DNA of 64,000 bases from Pohlia nutans (Eukaryota > Streptophyta > Bryopsida > Bryales > Mniaceae), in the NCBI GenBank assembly GCA_022496805.1, contig CM040096.1:15563501-15627500 (forward strand), given 5' to 3'. Position numbers and translations under genes: made by a program. The notes under the pieces were generated by a model. That model worked only from the letters and a program-made list of their open reading frames with translations, was not told the origin of the DNA and made no database searches. Positions 1 through 11,890 of this stretch are shown piece after piece; the first letter of the stretch is position 1, and every line of letters starts with the position of its first letter.

Positions 1-1156
1 AACCAAGAATTTGGTCTCTCGACCCTTCACACTAGAGGCCTAAGTCCAAAAGCCGTCGCCCTTTAAAATGCCTACATGGCAACACTTCTTGACAAAGGCG
101 ACAGACTCTCGAAGGAAGTTTAAGTCGAACGGGAATAAAAACCCAAACTATGAGTTTTGAAGTGGGTAGTTATGTTTGTTGTCTCTGCCCATCCTGGGAG
201 AGACTACAAAGACGCTTTATTTTCAAGGCTGAGTTACATGGCTAAACAATATAAACAAGCTGTAAAAGTAAATCTAAGAGAAGTACTAAGGAAGAGACTA
301 TGCAACTAGCCACTGGAATTGGTGAGAGAACCCAAGATGTGATATTAGAGAAGGTGATAATAAAGAAGTATGGATGTACAAGTGTTTTTTTTTTTTTTTT
401 TCCTGGCTATATTTTACCAAATTTCTCTACAAAATATAGCATTTCTCTTTTGTGAAGGAAAAAAATGAAAAAAATTTGATTTTCTTTTGCCAGATTTTCT
501 TCAAGGAAATGAACACAGGAAAAACACTGGGGTGTACTCATTCTCTTGGTTCCGTGCAATATTTTGTACTATTTCTACAATGGAATAAAAATCCATTTAT
601 TCAAATTTTCAAAACGAACAAACTGAACCCAGTAGAATTCTTGTCTTCAACTAACTGAAGAAGTCATATTGCCATCAGTACTCAGTGGCAGCCAGTATTT
701 TGATACCATGGCATTTGACTGACTATTCTCAAAATAATCTTTCACTGTATTTGGTCTTTGATATCGGCAGAGAAATTTTTACCACTCTCAGAATACTGTA
801 GTCGGTTGTCACGGTCAACAAAAAAATAATTATAAAAAGAAAACCCTAAATCTTTAGGAATTTTTTTTTCAAAAAAATTCTAACTTGTGTACTGAAAAGA
901 GAATTTTATAAAATATCCACATAATTTGGCATTTGTTGAAAATCAATTTTCCAATAATAATAATAATTTGGCATGACTTGCCGATTCTAATAGCCGGGTA
1001 CAGTATACATAATTTATCATTATGAGTTAGTCCCTAAAGGACCAAGAAGCCCAAATTGGGCCCCATGTTTTAATTAAACCCTTGGTCTTAATATAAAAAT
1101 GGCGGAACTCTAAGACGACGTTTTTTTTTCACAACCAGTGCACTCTCTTCTCTCCT
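1..1156. other. AT-rich non-coding stretch
   Basis: I see no gene here. The short open frames lack recognisable domains and are interrupted by AT-rich runs. A T tract lies at about 384-402. The phrase GCCAGTATT near 690 recurs at 2157-2203. Confidence 0.6.
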
Positions 1157-1276
1157 CACTAGTAGAAAAGGTGGCAATGCCAAGGGAGATGCCGAGGCAA
1201 GTAATGTCCAATTCCACGCATGCACAGTGATTTTGCCTGGGCATGTCCATGGAGAGCGCCACCTTTTCTACTAGTG
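1157..1276. mobile_element. CACTA-type MITE, 120 bp
   Basis: The ends are a perfect 19-bp inverted repeat, CACTAGTAGAAAAGGTGGC, and the element is flanked on both sides by CCT (1154-1156 and 1277-1279). A 3-bp target duplication and CACTA termini are the signature of the CACTA superfamily. The 120-bp body has no coding capacity, so it must have been moved by another element's transposase. Confidence 0.88.
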
Positions 1277-1532
1277 CCTCCTTGGCAGAAGTCTATAGGG
1301 AGCTCTCTTTGTGTGATGTCATCTTTGACGATTACTACCAAATCCTCGGTTTAAGCACTTTTGAGTAAATCCTATGTGGGCCTCCTTTTGTTCAAATTTG
1401 TTTGATCCCATGCAATTTTGTTCTTCACTATTTTGAACAACATAAAAGTTGGTCCCATCTTAATCATGTTTTTCACAATATGATTGATCGAATTTATCAT
1501 TTTCAAACCATGAATCATTCAACCTTTAGGGG

Positions 1533-2092
1533 TTAACCCCTAAACGTCACAGCGTCCAGAAAGTGGACGACTAACCCTTCTCACATTCTCATCAATGCTT
1601 GGATGAAAGTCATCCAAATTTTTGGAGATTCTTCATCAAGTTGTTGTCCTATCTAACGGTTGGATTTAGTCATACTTGAGTACATATTTTTCTAAAATTA
1701 CAAATGTAGAAGTAAATGTCAAGTCGTTGACCAAGCCAAAATTGCACTGACTGTAGTTCAAAAGTGGCCTTGCAAAAATGAGGTCATAGATTTAAGAAAC
1801 AAAAAAATTTCAAAGAATCACCACGTTTAAGAGTATCTCATTTCAAATTCATTCCAACAAATTTTACTCAAAAAATAGTAAAATTTTGTTTGTGATCAAA
1901 TTTAGAAGGAATTTTATAATTAAATATTGGTGATAGTATTAGTGAATCAAACCGTACGAATGGAACCTAAAAATTCAAAATCTAGAACTTTCATTTGTAT
2001 ATCAATTCCAAAATATTCTTCTAAATAGTACTTTAGGATGATTTTTCTCAAATTGTCAATTCCAGGGACACCCTGGTACGTTTAGGGGTTAA
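1533..2092. mobile_element. TTAA-bounded MITE, copy 1 (560 bp)
   Basis: It begins TTAACCCCTAAACG and ends with the inverted form CGTTTAGGGGTTAA. The interior is AT-rich and non-coding, and shares blocks with the copies at 21504, 27667 and 47084 (for example a stretch reading atcac-cac-ttaagagtat-tcatttcaa). TTAA at the edge followed by CCC is the arrangement used by piggyBac-type elements. The superfamily assignment is inference from the ends only. Confidence 0.72.
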
Positions 2093-2156
2093 TGGAGCTA
2101 GACTCACTCAAAGTCTGATCACCGCTCTCTTGGACAAAAAGCGGATCAAGGATTTC

Positions 2157-2203
2157 AGCCAGTATTATGGAAGCCAGTATTCTGGAAGCCAGTATTCTGG
2201 AAA
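2157..2203. repeat. 17-bp tandem repeat, about three copies
   Basis: The unit GCCAGTATTCTGGAA repeats about three times (first copy with ATTATGG). It is a short local duplication with no associated gene. Confidence 0.7.
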
Positions 2204-3108
2204 TTTAATATGATAGTGGCTTCAGGGTTACTATCATGTTATTGACTTTGCCCTTACATTTTCCCCGCGTAAATAAAATTATAATTGCCCACACTGACAA
2301 CTCACTAAAGCTACTTGCAAGTATGTTGTAATAAATATTTTACAACTGTTGAAATATGAAATTAGGGAATTACCCTTTCTTTTAATGAAATAAAGTTTCA
2401 CTATTTTCCTCTGTACAAATGAGATTCTGAGGATCCTTGTAATAATTCAAATTAAACAAATGTAAAAAAACCAGTTATTTTAAGGATGCAGTTGAATTCA
2501 GTTACAAGTTCAACAGATTACCTGTAATTTAAGTGCAGTGTGAATACAATCACGGTTCCAGATTGTGAGGGATCTCAATTTGTGTAATTTTTTTTTTAAA
2601 AGTAAAAAAAATAAAAGAGAGAGATTGTGAGGGATGCTTTACTGGAACTTCCGGCACTCATGGTCCACCTCCAGAATCAGCATTGTCAAGAAATTTCATT
2701 TGAAAAGTATTATAAAAAGTTTGATGAATGAATAATATGGGGTTGACAAATTATTCAAAATAATGTTGCAATAATAAAATTATCATAACACTAGTTGAAA
2801 ATCATCGTGAATAAATAGATAGAAACTTTGGTCCTCTTTCAAGGTCGGCGTGAATAAAGTATTTGTTCATCTTGACAATGAGTTAGTGTCCACTAGACAA
2901 AAGACCATTGGTGCAAGACTATTCTCTCCTCATAATCTTTTAGGCAACAACTATCCATCGTAAATAAGAGGTCTATCGGAGGTTAGTTTATATATTCAAG
3001 AACATAGGTAGCGAGGTCTACTCTTGGTGCCTCTTCTCGGAGGTAGACTTCATTCATGACTTGAACCAATAATTAGTAACTAAGTAAATAGGAACCATTA
3101 CTAGTTCC

Positions 3109-3277
3109 ATTAGAAGAGATATGGGGCCTAAAAAAGGCCCCACTTTGGATCAGCTGAATTCAGCTGGCCGGGATAAAAATAATAAAAAAATTAACCAAAA
3201 TTTTTTTAAACAAAAATTAAAAATTAATTAAAAAATTGCAATTTGACATGGCAGACCGTTTGCTACGTCAAACTACG

Positions 3278-3311
<34 letters not shown>

Positions 3312-3422
3312 GTTTTAAAATTTTATTTTTTTTATAATTTTTGATTGGTTGTTGTTGATTTATTACTGATCAGTAGTTTGACAAAGGGAAGGGGCCTTCT
3401 GAAGGCCCAAATTCTCTTCTAA
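3109..3422. mobile_element. MITE with GGGGCCT inverted ends
   Basis: The left end reads ATTAGAAGAGA then GGGGCCTaaaaaAGGCCCC. The right end read on the minus strand gives ATTAGAAGAGA then GGGCCTTCAGAAGGCCCC, so about 35 bp of imperfect terminal inverted repeat encloses 314 bp. The middle is AT-rich and includes a (TTA)n microsatellite at about 3281-3311. No coding sequence. The superfamily is not clear because I could not fix a target duplication. Confidence 0.65.
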
Positions 3423-5036
3423 TGTTATATATACATACATACTCCTTTAGGTGATCACTCTTGAAAGTATGATTGCAAGGGGGTAATAAGAGTGTAGTTG
3501 AAAACCTAGGTATGAATCTTGTATGGATACAAATTATGTCCTTTGATATCTTTTCTATTGTGAATTAATTATGAATTATTTTTCATTGATTATAGTTGAG
3601 CTTTAGTAATGGTTGATTGTAATGGTCCCTTTGTAAGTATTATGAACATGTATTTTATTGCATTTTGGTATATTTTTCTTAGGTGGTTGTCTATTGTGAA
3701 CAGTAGTTTGAGTATGCATTCATTGTGTACTATATGGCTCCTTTTGAAGTGGTTATAATAGTGAATATTAGTACAATATTCCAACCTTGATTTTGTATGT
3801 TTAAATCTCATGCTGCATCTCAGAGCCTAGGGGTAAGTGTTTGGTATGGTAAAAAAGTCCTCAACAAGGAGATGTTTACCAACTCGGTTTCATGATATTT
3901 GGAAAAAATTCAAGAAAAATCAACATTAAAAATATACAAATATTAGAAAGGCCTATAATTGTTTGAAACATTTCTATATTCTATCTTAGAATGATAGTAA
4001 ACTTTTGAAAAAAATTGAAAAAAATTTCATTGTATGGTTGATTTTCATCACCTAAGATTACAATAATTAGAAAATAGTTCTACTAAATTTCTTTAACCAT
4101 ATCTTGAAAATAAATTATATTTATAATAAACTTTTAAAAGGTTTTCAACTGACATCACTACATGATATATTTTTTTCATTGGAATTTATTCAAATTAGTA
4201 ATAGACAAGATAGGAGAATTTCCAAATTTCCAAATTTAATCATGGGTTAAGTCATCATAATTGTCTCAAAATTCAATACAAAAAATGTATTTATAAATGG
4301 AATATTATGTTGATTAGATTGTTATAAATGTAACTTAGATTAAAGGTGTAATTTCTTAAAATTTCAACCTATATAATGAAGAATTTAAATTTCAACCCCT
4401 TTACATTGACCATGGAAAATTATAGGGAATGGGAAAATTAGAAAAACATGACATTTAATATGGGCTACAATGTGGGTTAAATAGAGGTCTTCTAAATGCC
4501 ATTAAAAAGCCATGGAGGAAGTAGACAAGTGTCATTTTTAAAATTTTGTAAACTTCAGACCTCCATAAATAGAAAACATCAAATTATAAAGTATTTTTCA
4601 TCAAAAATTATATAAATATGAAAATTTCAAAACATGAAACTTCAACAAAGGTTGGATCATCACAGTTGTGGCTCCTAAAAGGTTGGATTATTTTTGCAAA
4701 AAGCTTTCTGATTGTATTATACTAAAACGCCTTCATCATTCATCAACCTTAACCCCCAAAGATCCTCACATGTTTTGTAAAAGTCAAAGCCCTACAATTT
4801 GCATACTTGAAATATCATATTGTATGATATATAATGTTTCATAGATAGTCATCAACATTATGGAGGTATGACAAAAATTTCAATAAGATTGGAAGATATT
4901 TGAAATATTTACAGATTTTATCATGTAAACAAGATAAAAATTAAAAATAAATATATTTTTGACAAATTTAATATCAAAAAATATATTTAAGGTAGATAAA
5001 AGTTAAGTTTATAAGTAGTTAAAAAATGGAAGTGAT
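3423..5036. other. AT-rich non-coding stretch
   Basis: Nothing gene-like is visible. The sequence is AT-rich with runs of A and T, and all frames are closed frequently. Confidence 0.6.
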
Positions 5037-5335
5037 CACTACAACAGATGGGGTATTTTGTGACTGGGGAAATATGACTAGGGATGACTAGTGACTCCTG
5101 GGAGTCACATTCTTGGAGGCCAAGACCTTTGGGGAGGGCCAAATTCGAAAATATGACTAGCAGTCATCTAGCACTGTCACATTTGACAATTGTACCGTAT
5201 GCGACCTATGGGAACATCTTGTACCTTCATAGGAAACGACTGGGAACTGCATGGCGAACGTCCAGTCATATTTGGCAGTCACATTTTTTCATGAGTCATA
5301 TTCTATAGTCACGTTTTCACCGTAGTCATCTTTTT
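5037..5335. repeat. CACTA 5' terminus and subterminal repeats
   Basis: The terminus CACTACAACAG is followed by many copies, in both orientations, of motifs such as TGACTAG, GTCACATT and GTCATATTT. This arrangement is the known transposase-binding region of En/Spm elements. The same motif family reappears at the other end. Confidence 0.8.
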
Positions 5336-5800
5336 TCTTTTTTGGGCAGCCCAAGAAAATGTAGGTTGCCCTAAACGGGTCTCTTCTATTTTTGCCCCAT
5401 GAATTATTATCTAGTATTAAGGTTTAGGATATTTATTTAATAATGACAATTTGTGTTCAAAAGTGAGTACTTTTTGTTGTATGGTATGACCAGCAATGAA
5501 CTGGGTAATGGAAATTGGGAATTGCCCATGTTTATTTTTTAAATAATTGATTAATTAAATTTTTATTCAATCTAGGGGGGGGGGGATTTGTGAGAAATAT
5601 ATAAAGTAGTTATTGCCAATTTTATTTATTGTGTACATGCATGATGTAGAAGTTAAGAAATACATAAGCGTGCATCGAGAGGAGAGGATGAAATTAATGT
5701 GTGTGTTATGTGGCCAAGACCATACTGTACTAAATATGTACGTGTGAAATATATATCCAGTGAAGTTTCATGTATACAATTGTCTGTCTTGGCCGAGGAG

Positions 5801-6492
5801 TCAGTCACGGTCTGAGTCGCAGTACTTTAAATCATTTACCGATGTGTTGTCTTGTCTGAGGCGTTCTAATGTTTTAGCAACCACTTCCGGCCCTACTTCC
5901 ACTGCATCGCCCAAGATGGGTGTTTTCGGTATGAGATCGTCATATAGGCCCATGGCTTTGAGTTTGGGAAAATCTGTTGTTCTACCCAAGGATATGCATT
6001 GTACTTCATCCGTTCTCTGTTGTTTGGAGAATAACCGAACGCCTCTCGGTTCCTTGCGCATTACAACTTCCCATCCACGCTTGGCCACGTCAGGTGCAAA
6101 AGAAACTTGTTTGATGTAGAGAGGGAGGCAAATGATTGTGCGAAGTATGGGATCAATCTGTCAAAGTTTACAGTAGTGAAACCATAGTCATCGCGCTTCA
6201 TGGTGGTCCCATCCCCTTTTATGTTTGCAACTACCCAATTGAAATAGAGGACCACCACCTCAAGGTGTCCATAGTCCACAGATAGGATTTCCTCCACCCA
6301 ACCCACGTATTCCAACTCTACTGCCTTTAGATTTGTATCTTTGAGGCTTGCGCGATAAAGTTGTCGAAAGGTTGCGGCTACTCCCGAGTCCTTTGTTGTC
6401 AATTGTACCTCTACGCTCCGGACTCGGATGTGGTTTCCAAATGCATACATGGATCGATACGACTTGGCTTGATCTGATGGAGGTAACATCAA
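5801..6492 (-). pseudogene. CACTA TNP2-type transposase, DUF4216-like C-terminal part
   Basis: Two overlapping minus-strand frames join by a frameshift near 6070. The upstream frame contains the run DYGFTTVNFDRLIPY, the start of the DUF4216 region found after DUF4218 in plant CACTA transposases. The downstream frame contains RGWEVVMRKEPRG, matching the end of that region. The frameshift means it cannot be translated as one protein. It follows the DUF4218 segment on the same strand, the normal order. I infer that it is the 3' portion of the transposase gene. Confidence 0.72.
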
Positions 6493-6771
6493 GGCCTTTA
6501 CGTTTTACTGTACCTCCTCAGTCCCATCTTCTATGGCGCGTACCATTGCTTTCAGAAACCAGGTGTGAAAATCTTTGTCGCACATCATTGTGGATACACT
6601 ACCCGGGCCTTCCGCTTCTTACATCTATACTTGTGGCGCTCCCATTCGCGACGTGCCATACCATCCTCGTGTCTTCTGCATGATAGAGGAGTTATAGTCA
6701 TGTACAAGTTCACACAAAAGTCAAGTTTTTTATCGACCTATATAGCCAATTTCGCTTGCTCATGGCAAATT

Positions 6772-7434
6772 CTACATTGCCCGCGGATTGAAGATTTGGA
6801 CAATCAAATCATTACACGTGACATCTAGGACATCACTAGGGGCAGTCATGATTGCATATACTTGTACTGATAGGGTATGGAATGGAGTGCTGCTGTGAGA
6901 GAGGGGGTGTATGACAAGTATTTCTTCCCTTATGGGAACTCCCCTCCTCCAATCCTTCAATAGTGCCACATTGTTCACCACAAACTCGTGAATCCATTGT
7001 TGAAGGTCAGGTGAGAGGCGGCGTGCCCGCTCGCTACCTTCGAGGATCTCGTCATACATTGATGGGTCTTCTTTGTCATCCCACACTCTTCGAGTAGTAA
7101 CTGTATACTCATGCATATACTCGGTGCAGAATCCCAATGCCTCAACTACAGCATAGCCTTCGGCCATGCTACCTTCGGTAGCACGATTTCGAACGTACCC
7201 TTTTACTGTCTTCAAGTACCTTTCTATAGGATACATCCAATGTGTATGCACGGGTTCACAAATTTTCACTTCCTCTACGAGGTGCATAACTAAATGGCTC
7301 ATGATATGAAAAAATGATAGTGGAAATTCCTTTTCCAACGTGCATAATGTTATAGCCGATTTGCACCTCATCTCTTCTATTGCCTTGGGATCAATGGACT
7401 TAGCACATATCCTCTTGAATACATGGCTCAACAT
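6772..7434 (-). pseudogene. CACTA TNP2-type transposase, DUF4218-like segment
   Basis: A 220-codon open frame carries the hallmarks of DUF4218: FHIMSHLVMHLVEE, then VHTHWMYPIERYLKTVKGYV with RATEGSMAEGY shortly after. DUF4218 follows the catalytic Transposase_21 region in plant CACTA transposases. The frame ends with ALLKDWRRGVPIREEILVI, a region I do not recognise. It lies downstream of the catalytic remnants on the same strand. The segment is open but the gene as a whole is broken. Confidence 0.85.
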
Positions 7435-7513
7435 TATTATTGCTGTTCAAACTTCCTTTGCCATAGTAGAACGCACACATAGTAGCAACACTTGCTGCAT
7501 GAGGACATGGTAG

Positions 7514-9937
7514 TCATGGGATTTTGAACCTTTGATGTGCCCACGCACGTTTACGCGCATTCTCAATTGCCCCACATATTGGGTGGGGGTTCGCAATGAA
7601 CGCATTTAGTCTACAAAGACTTGACGCTCTTCTTTCATTAGAACGTACGAGGACCGAGGTAATATGACGCTCCTGGGTTTCTTTTCTCGTACGGGCCATA
7701 GTTGTTTGCGTATACCCGCCTTCTTCATGTCGAAACAGACTCCAAGGATGTCATTCTCTCCAAATATGGTTTTCATAATATTCTCAGCGATGTTTTTTCC
7801 ACAGTGCATGACATCCAATGTGTGTCGAACCAGAAGATCCTGCACAATGATTCGAGCCAGTCAGAAATTTGATTCCACACATCACAACATCACTATGTAC
7901 AATCATGTGACTATACGTGACTATGTCCATTCACCTAATTCCGTGTAAGATGAGTACGCTAGTGCTATAGGGTCTGCACTATTGTTAATATGAACATGCA
8001 ATCATTGAAGGTCTCCAAGAAATCCAATCTAGAGATACACGTACTTTCCAGTATGCATGGTCAAACATACCTGTCTTCCTCTTCACTCCGTGTTCGTGTA
8101 CAGGGTCTGGCATCTGTCCCCCTTGATTTGTGTAGGGGTTTTTTGTCCACTCATGTCGGTCATTCGACTATAACAAAAACATGGTAAAAAAAACCGCACT
8201 TAAAATTGACTGCGGTTCTTTTTGTCACGTTTTTGTGCATATGCTCGTAGTGGGCTATTAGCTTCTTTTGCAATTTCTGACTAAATTTTTTAGAATTTTG
8301 GGGCTTGTAATATACTATTAGTAAGGGATTGAAAATACCTTTCCAATGGTATATTTCACGCCCCAAGGTTCTAAAAATTACAATCGGAAATAGCAAAAAA
8401 CAGTGGTTGTGCGCATAGTGAACCTACACAAAAACGTGACAAAAAGAACCACAGTCAATTTTGAGTGCGACTTTTTTACCATGTTTTGTTATAGTATTTG
8501 CATAATGCAGTTGCTCTCGATCGTTCATCCTTCTTGGTAGAGGTCTCATGTCGATTTGGTCATCAAAATTGGACTTTTGTCGTCTCCATTGGTAGGCCAT
8601 TGGCAATTGTTGTCTATGCCCAAGGTAAACATTCTTCTTCAATGCTTTGGAACGCCGAGTTACTACGATGGGACCATACACAAGACAAGTCCTATGTCCT
8701 TTTGTTACTTGGCCGGAAATTAATCCGTATGCCGAGAAGTCATTCACCGTCCACAATAGCATGTCATGTAGCTTGAATGTTTTGTCTTCAAAGTTCCACT
8801 GCGATCCATCCACGCAATCGATCCCTTTCCATAACATGGAGCTCCTCAATTAATGGTGTCAGGTACACATCCACGTTCTTGTCTGTCACAATTTCTTTTC
8901 CTGGTATAATTAGCGTGAGTATCATAAAGAAGTTTTTGGTCACTAACTAAGGGAGAAGATTGTAGTTGAGCATGACCACGGGCCAAGTTGAGTGGCTAAG
9001 GCTTTGGTTCCTAAACAGATTCACACCATCCAATACAAGGCCAAGCCTAACGTTCCGTTCTTCATTCGCAAACCACGGCCATTTGTTATTCACGTGATCC
9101 CAAGCCTTTGAGTCCACCACAAATCTCGTCACCTTGTTCTTACTTTTCTCGCCTACGTGCCACTTCGTAAGCTCCGCTAGTTGTGTGCAACTGTACATTC
9201 TTCGCAAACGAGGAATCAATGGAAAATTACTCAATACGTAGACAGGTATTATTTTGGAGTTAACTACGTATCGCGATTTATCGCATATTGGGCACTCCGT
9301 TGCATCCTCCAATTCTTTCCGAAAGAAACAACATTCATTCCTACACCCATGTATAGAATTGTAGGACAACCCCAACTTCATCAACAAACATTTCGCTTCG
9401 TAAAATAATTTGGAAAGTGTGTTGTCCTTAGGTAAAATTGTCTTCTTCAACAACTTCAACAACTCATCTACAAAGTTGTTTGGTACGGCAAAGGTGGTAC
9501 AACACACAAACATCATGAGTGTGGATGTAAGACGGTTGGAAGTGCTTCCTCGATAAAGTGGAGTTTGGGCTTCGCGTAAGAGGATCTCGAGGTCGTACTA
9601 TGCCAGTAGGGTCCTTAATGTTGATGGTAGTCCCTCTTGTTTCCATAGGGTCGTTATTGTCCTCCCTTTTCTCACTGCTACCTTCATTGTCATTCGTTGG
9701 GAAACCATCCTCCCCGTTTGGGTCTTCAACCAATGCATCGTCAACTCTGTCATCTATAGTAGTTTCGGTTTTGCATCCGTCAAAGTTGACATTCTCATAT
9801 TTGTTGAAGCACTCTGCCACCATATGTAGAACCTCTACTTCTCCATCATCCAAAAAGGGCTTAGGGTGAGTCTGGCTTGCTTGACCACTTCTTGGTGCAT
9901 GGGAGAGCAAATCAATCGGATTGTACTCATCCTGCAA
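7514..9937 (-). pseudogene. CACTA TNP2-type transposase, catalytic (Transposase_21-like) part
   Basis: Scattered minus-strand frames give the family's diagnostic stretches in the right order. 9464-9937 is an acidic N-terminal region (QDEYNPIDLLSHA). 8947-9516 contains SIHGCRNECCFFRKELEDA and ECPICDKSRY, a zinc-ribbon-like segment, followed by KNKVTRFVVDSKAWDHV. 8424-8849 contains LHDMLLWTVNDFSAYG, and 7606-7845 contains HTLDVMHCGKNIAENIM, a conserved transposase block. The frames are out of register, stops intervene, and a 331-bp MITE (8166-8496) is inserted. The gene cannot make an active transposase. Confidence 0.85.
8166..8496. mobile_element. Small CACTA-like MITE nested in the transposase
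   Basis: The two ends form an inverted repeat of about 70 bp, beginning ACTATAACAAAAACATGG with mirrored sequence at the right end (CCATGTTTTGTTATAGT). The outer base on each side has departed from the expected CACTA form, and I see no clean target duplication. The interior is non-coding. Its position interrupts the transposase reading frame, so it inserted after the host element. Confidence 0.75.
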
Positions 9938-10282
9938 TTTCCGAGGGACAAAACTATGGAAATCAATGTTTTGTCACGGTCGCCGGTACACAAATTCTGT
10001 GGACATGATACCCTCTCCTCCGTAGACGTGAAACGTGGCTAAACTCCCATGCACAACACATATACAAACATTGAAACATGCAAAAGTTATCACATTCCAC
10101 TTACAGATGTAAGCCAGGGTCAGGATTTTTGATACATGATTTTCATTTAAGCATCCAAGTTTGCAACAAATATTTCTATATTGTTGTTTTGTCTTATCTA
10201 CACAAAACATGGCTCATTGTAGTCATGTTGGAAAAACATGACTTAGTGTAGTCATGTCATGGATGGACTGTTGGATGTCAAT

Positions 10283-10630
10283 TTATAATACGGTGTACGG
10301 GTTTAGAGAGTAGTGTGCATACAATTCTTCTTCGGCCAAAATGTCCTTTGTCGCTATGGTAATTACATATCCCCATTCCTGAGTGTTCCATGGTTTAGGC
10401 AACATGCGAAACTTCCACACAACATTTCCTATCTCATTGCGCCCTACGGAACTATTAATGAAGCCAATGACATTCCCCTTCACTACATCTCCGTCAATGT
10501 ACAAGTCCGGCCAGCTTCCTCTTCTTCTTGCCATAATTGTAGATGCTTCAAATTTTGGAGTTCTCCTTCTACCATCTTGTGGAGTGAACCGGACCACACA
10601 CTTTGGGTCAAATTGTGTTATGAGAATGCT
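10283..10630 (-). pseudogene. SET-domain-like protein segment inside the CACTA element
   Basis: The 104-codon frame reads WPDLYIDGDVVKGNVIGFIN, then NVVWKFRMLPKPWN, then YVITIATKDILAEEELYAHY. The order (a GN..FIN motif, an aromatic-rich middle, then a D-I...EEL...Y ending) matches the C-terminal half of SET methyltransferase domains. In those domains the Asn lines the S-adenosylmethionine site and the final Tyr is catalytic. The N-terminal half of a SET domain and a post-SET cysteine cluster are not visible. It lies upstream of the transposase on the same strand and 0.6 kb from the divergent gene. It could be an exon of the transposon gene or a captured host fragment. Activity is unproven. 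Confidence 0.6.
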
Positions 10631-10639
10631 TTACAAGCA

Positions 10640-11184
10640 TGGACTGCTTACATGTACGCAGTCACATAACTAGGGTGATATACACGAGAGGAGAATCATA
10701 TCACCTGGGGCAGTCATATAACTGTAAAGAGTCATATAACTCGAGGGAGTGCTATGACTCGAGGGAGTTGGGTGATGGCCTGATATGGGTACCCTCTCCA
10801 AAAATAGTGTGATTTTGAGAAATATCTTTTTGGTAAGAAAAAAACATTGGAAAATTACAAAAATTAGAGTGTTATAGGCACCATGGCTGCAACTATATAC
10901 ATGGTGTTAAAGACATAATTTCTAGCACACATAAAATGAGTTAGACATAAGTCACACTATATGAGACGTGTAAAAGTGGTACCCATATCAGGCCATTCCC
11001 CATTTCCCCAGTTATATGGCTCGAGGGAGTCATATACATCGGGTGAAAGATAGCCAAACACGTGGCTGCCGGTGGACCTTGCCACCGTGGCAGGCGCCGT
11101 GCGACTCGGTCGTGTCTTTCTATCACTTGAGTGTTGTCTACTCTTAGTTTTTACGCTCGTCGTTTTGGCTAGAAGAAAGGAATC
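10640..11184. promoter_or_regulatory. Divergent intergenic region of the CACTA element
   Basis: Several copies of GACTCGAGGGAGT-type motifs (near 10740, 10760 and 11025) lie between the minus-strand SET/transposase gene and the plus-strand gene starting at 11185. The same motif family forms the subterminal repeats. I infer a shared promoter region. No clear TATA box can be singled out. Confidence 0.4.
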
Positions 11185-11311
11185 ATGGCGCCTGCAATCC
11201 CTGACTATGAGAGGTTGCGAAACAAGATGATAGAAGATAATGCACAGGTGTTGAAGGAGCTAGGACTGCCAGCGCTGACTGCAAGCAAATTAAAGAAACC
11301 TGCAAACCTGG
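11185..11311 (+). CDS. First exon of the second CACTA gene
   Basis: An ATG at 11185 opens a 42-codon exon reading MAPAIPDYERLRNKMIEDNA and ending KKPANLG. It is followed directly by a good donor (G|GTATGT at 11312). A DYE-x-LR-x-x-x-I-x-x-N start is common in the second, TNPA-like proteins of plant CACTA elements. The exon is intact. The rest of its gene lies beyond a roughly 4.8-kb intron that holds minisatellites and the 3.2-kb insertion. Assignment rests on motif and position. Confidence 0.6.
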
Positions 11312-11890
11312 GTATGTACACAAACCTGCAGATTCTCAATTAGCTTCTCCTTCCGCTTGCCTGCAAGATTGCTACGCTTTCTGTTGAAGTAGGATGATTG
11401 CGTGGGCTGAAGTTGCTCATAGCTAATGCATATGAGGTAGTCTAGATGATGTGTATGGGCTGAAGTTACATCTAGTGAAGTAGTAAAGATTAGATGTTAA
11501 GAGAAATGGTAGTCCTAAGTGTTATGGGCTGACCTTAGTGTAGTAGGGGTTGAATATGGGCTGATGTCCCATATGGTTTGCCAAAGGGACTCCCTTGGGT
11601 GTGCTATTAAAGAGGGGCAGCCCATGAGTAAAGGTCATCTTCTTCCTATGCATTCTTTGTGTTTGTGTGAAGCTTTGGCAATCTAATCTAACCTTCAATA
11701 CTTTCGGTTGCCTACAAGATTGCTACGCTTGGGCTTAGGGTCATGTGCACAAGTGCACAATTCTCTTCTCCTTCTGCCTAGGATTACAACTTCACCGTGT
11801 AGGGATGTGTGCACAAGTACTAGTTCGTTGCTGCCGTAGTTGAGCAGGGACGTGTGCACTTCCGCTTCTTCCAGCTAGGGTTCCAGAGTG
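11312..11890 (+). other. Intron-like non-coding stretch
   Basis: After the donor at 11312 the sequence has no sustained open frame. Short phrases such as TATGGGCTGAAGTT recur at about 11405-11465, hinting at old local duplications. Confidence 0.45.

Noticed and set aside
5760..6119. 119-codon plus-strand ORF
   Set aside because: It is antisense to the DUF4216-like part of the CACTA transposase.
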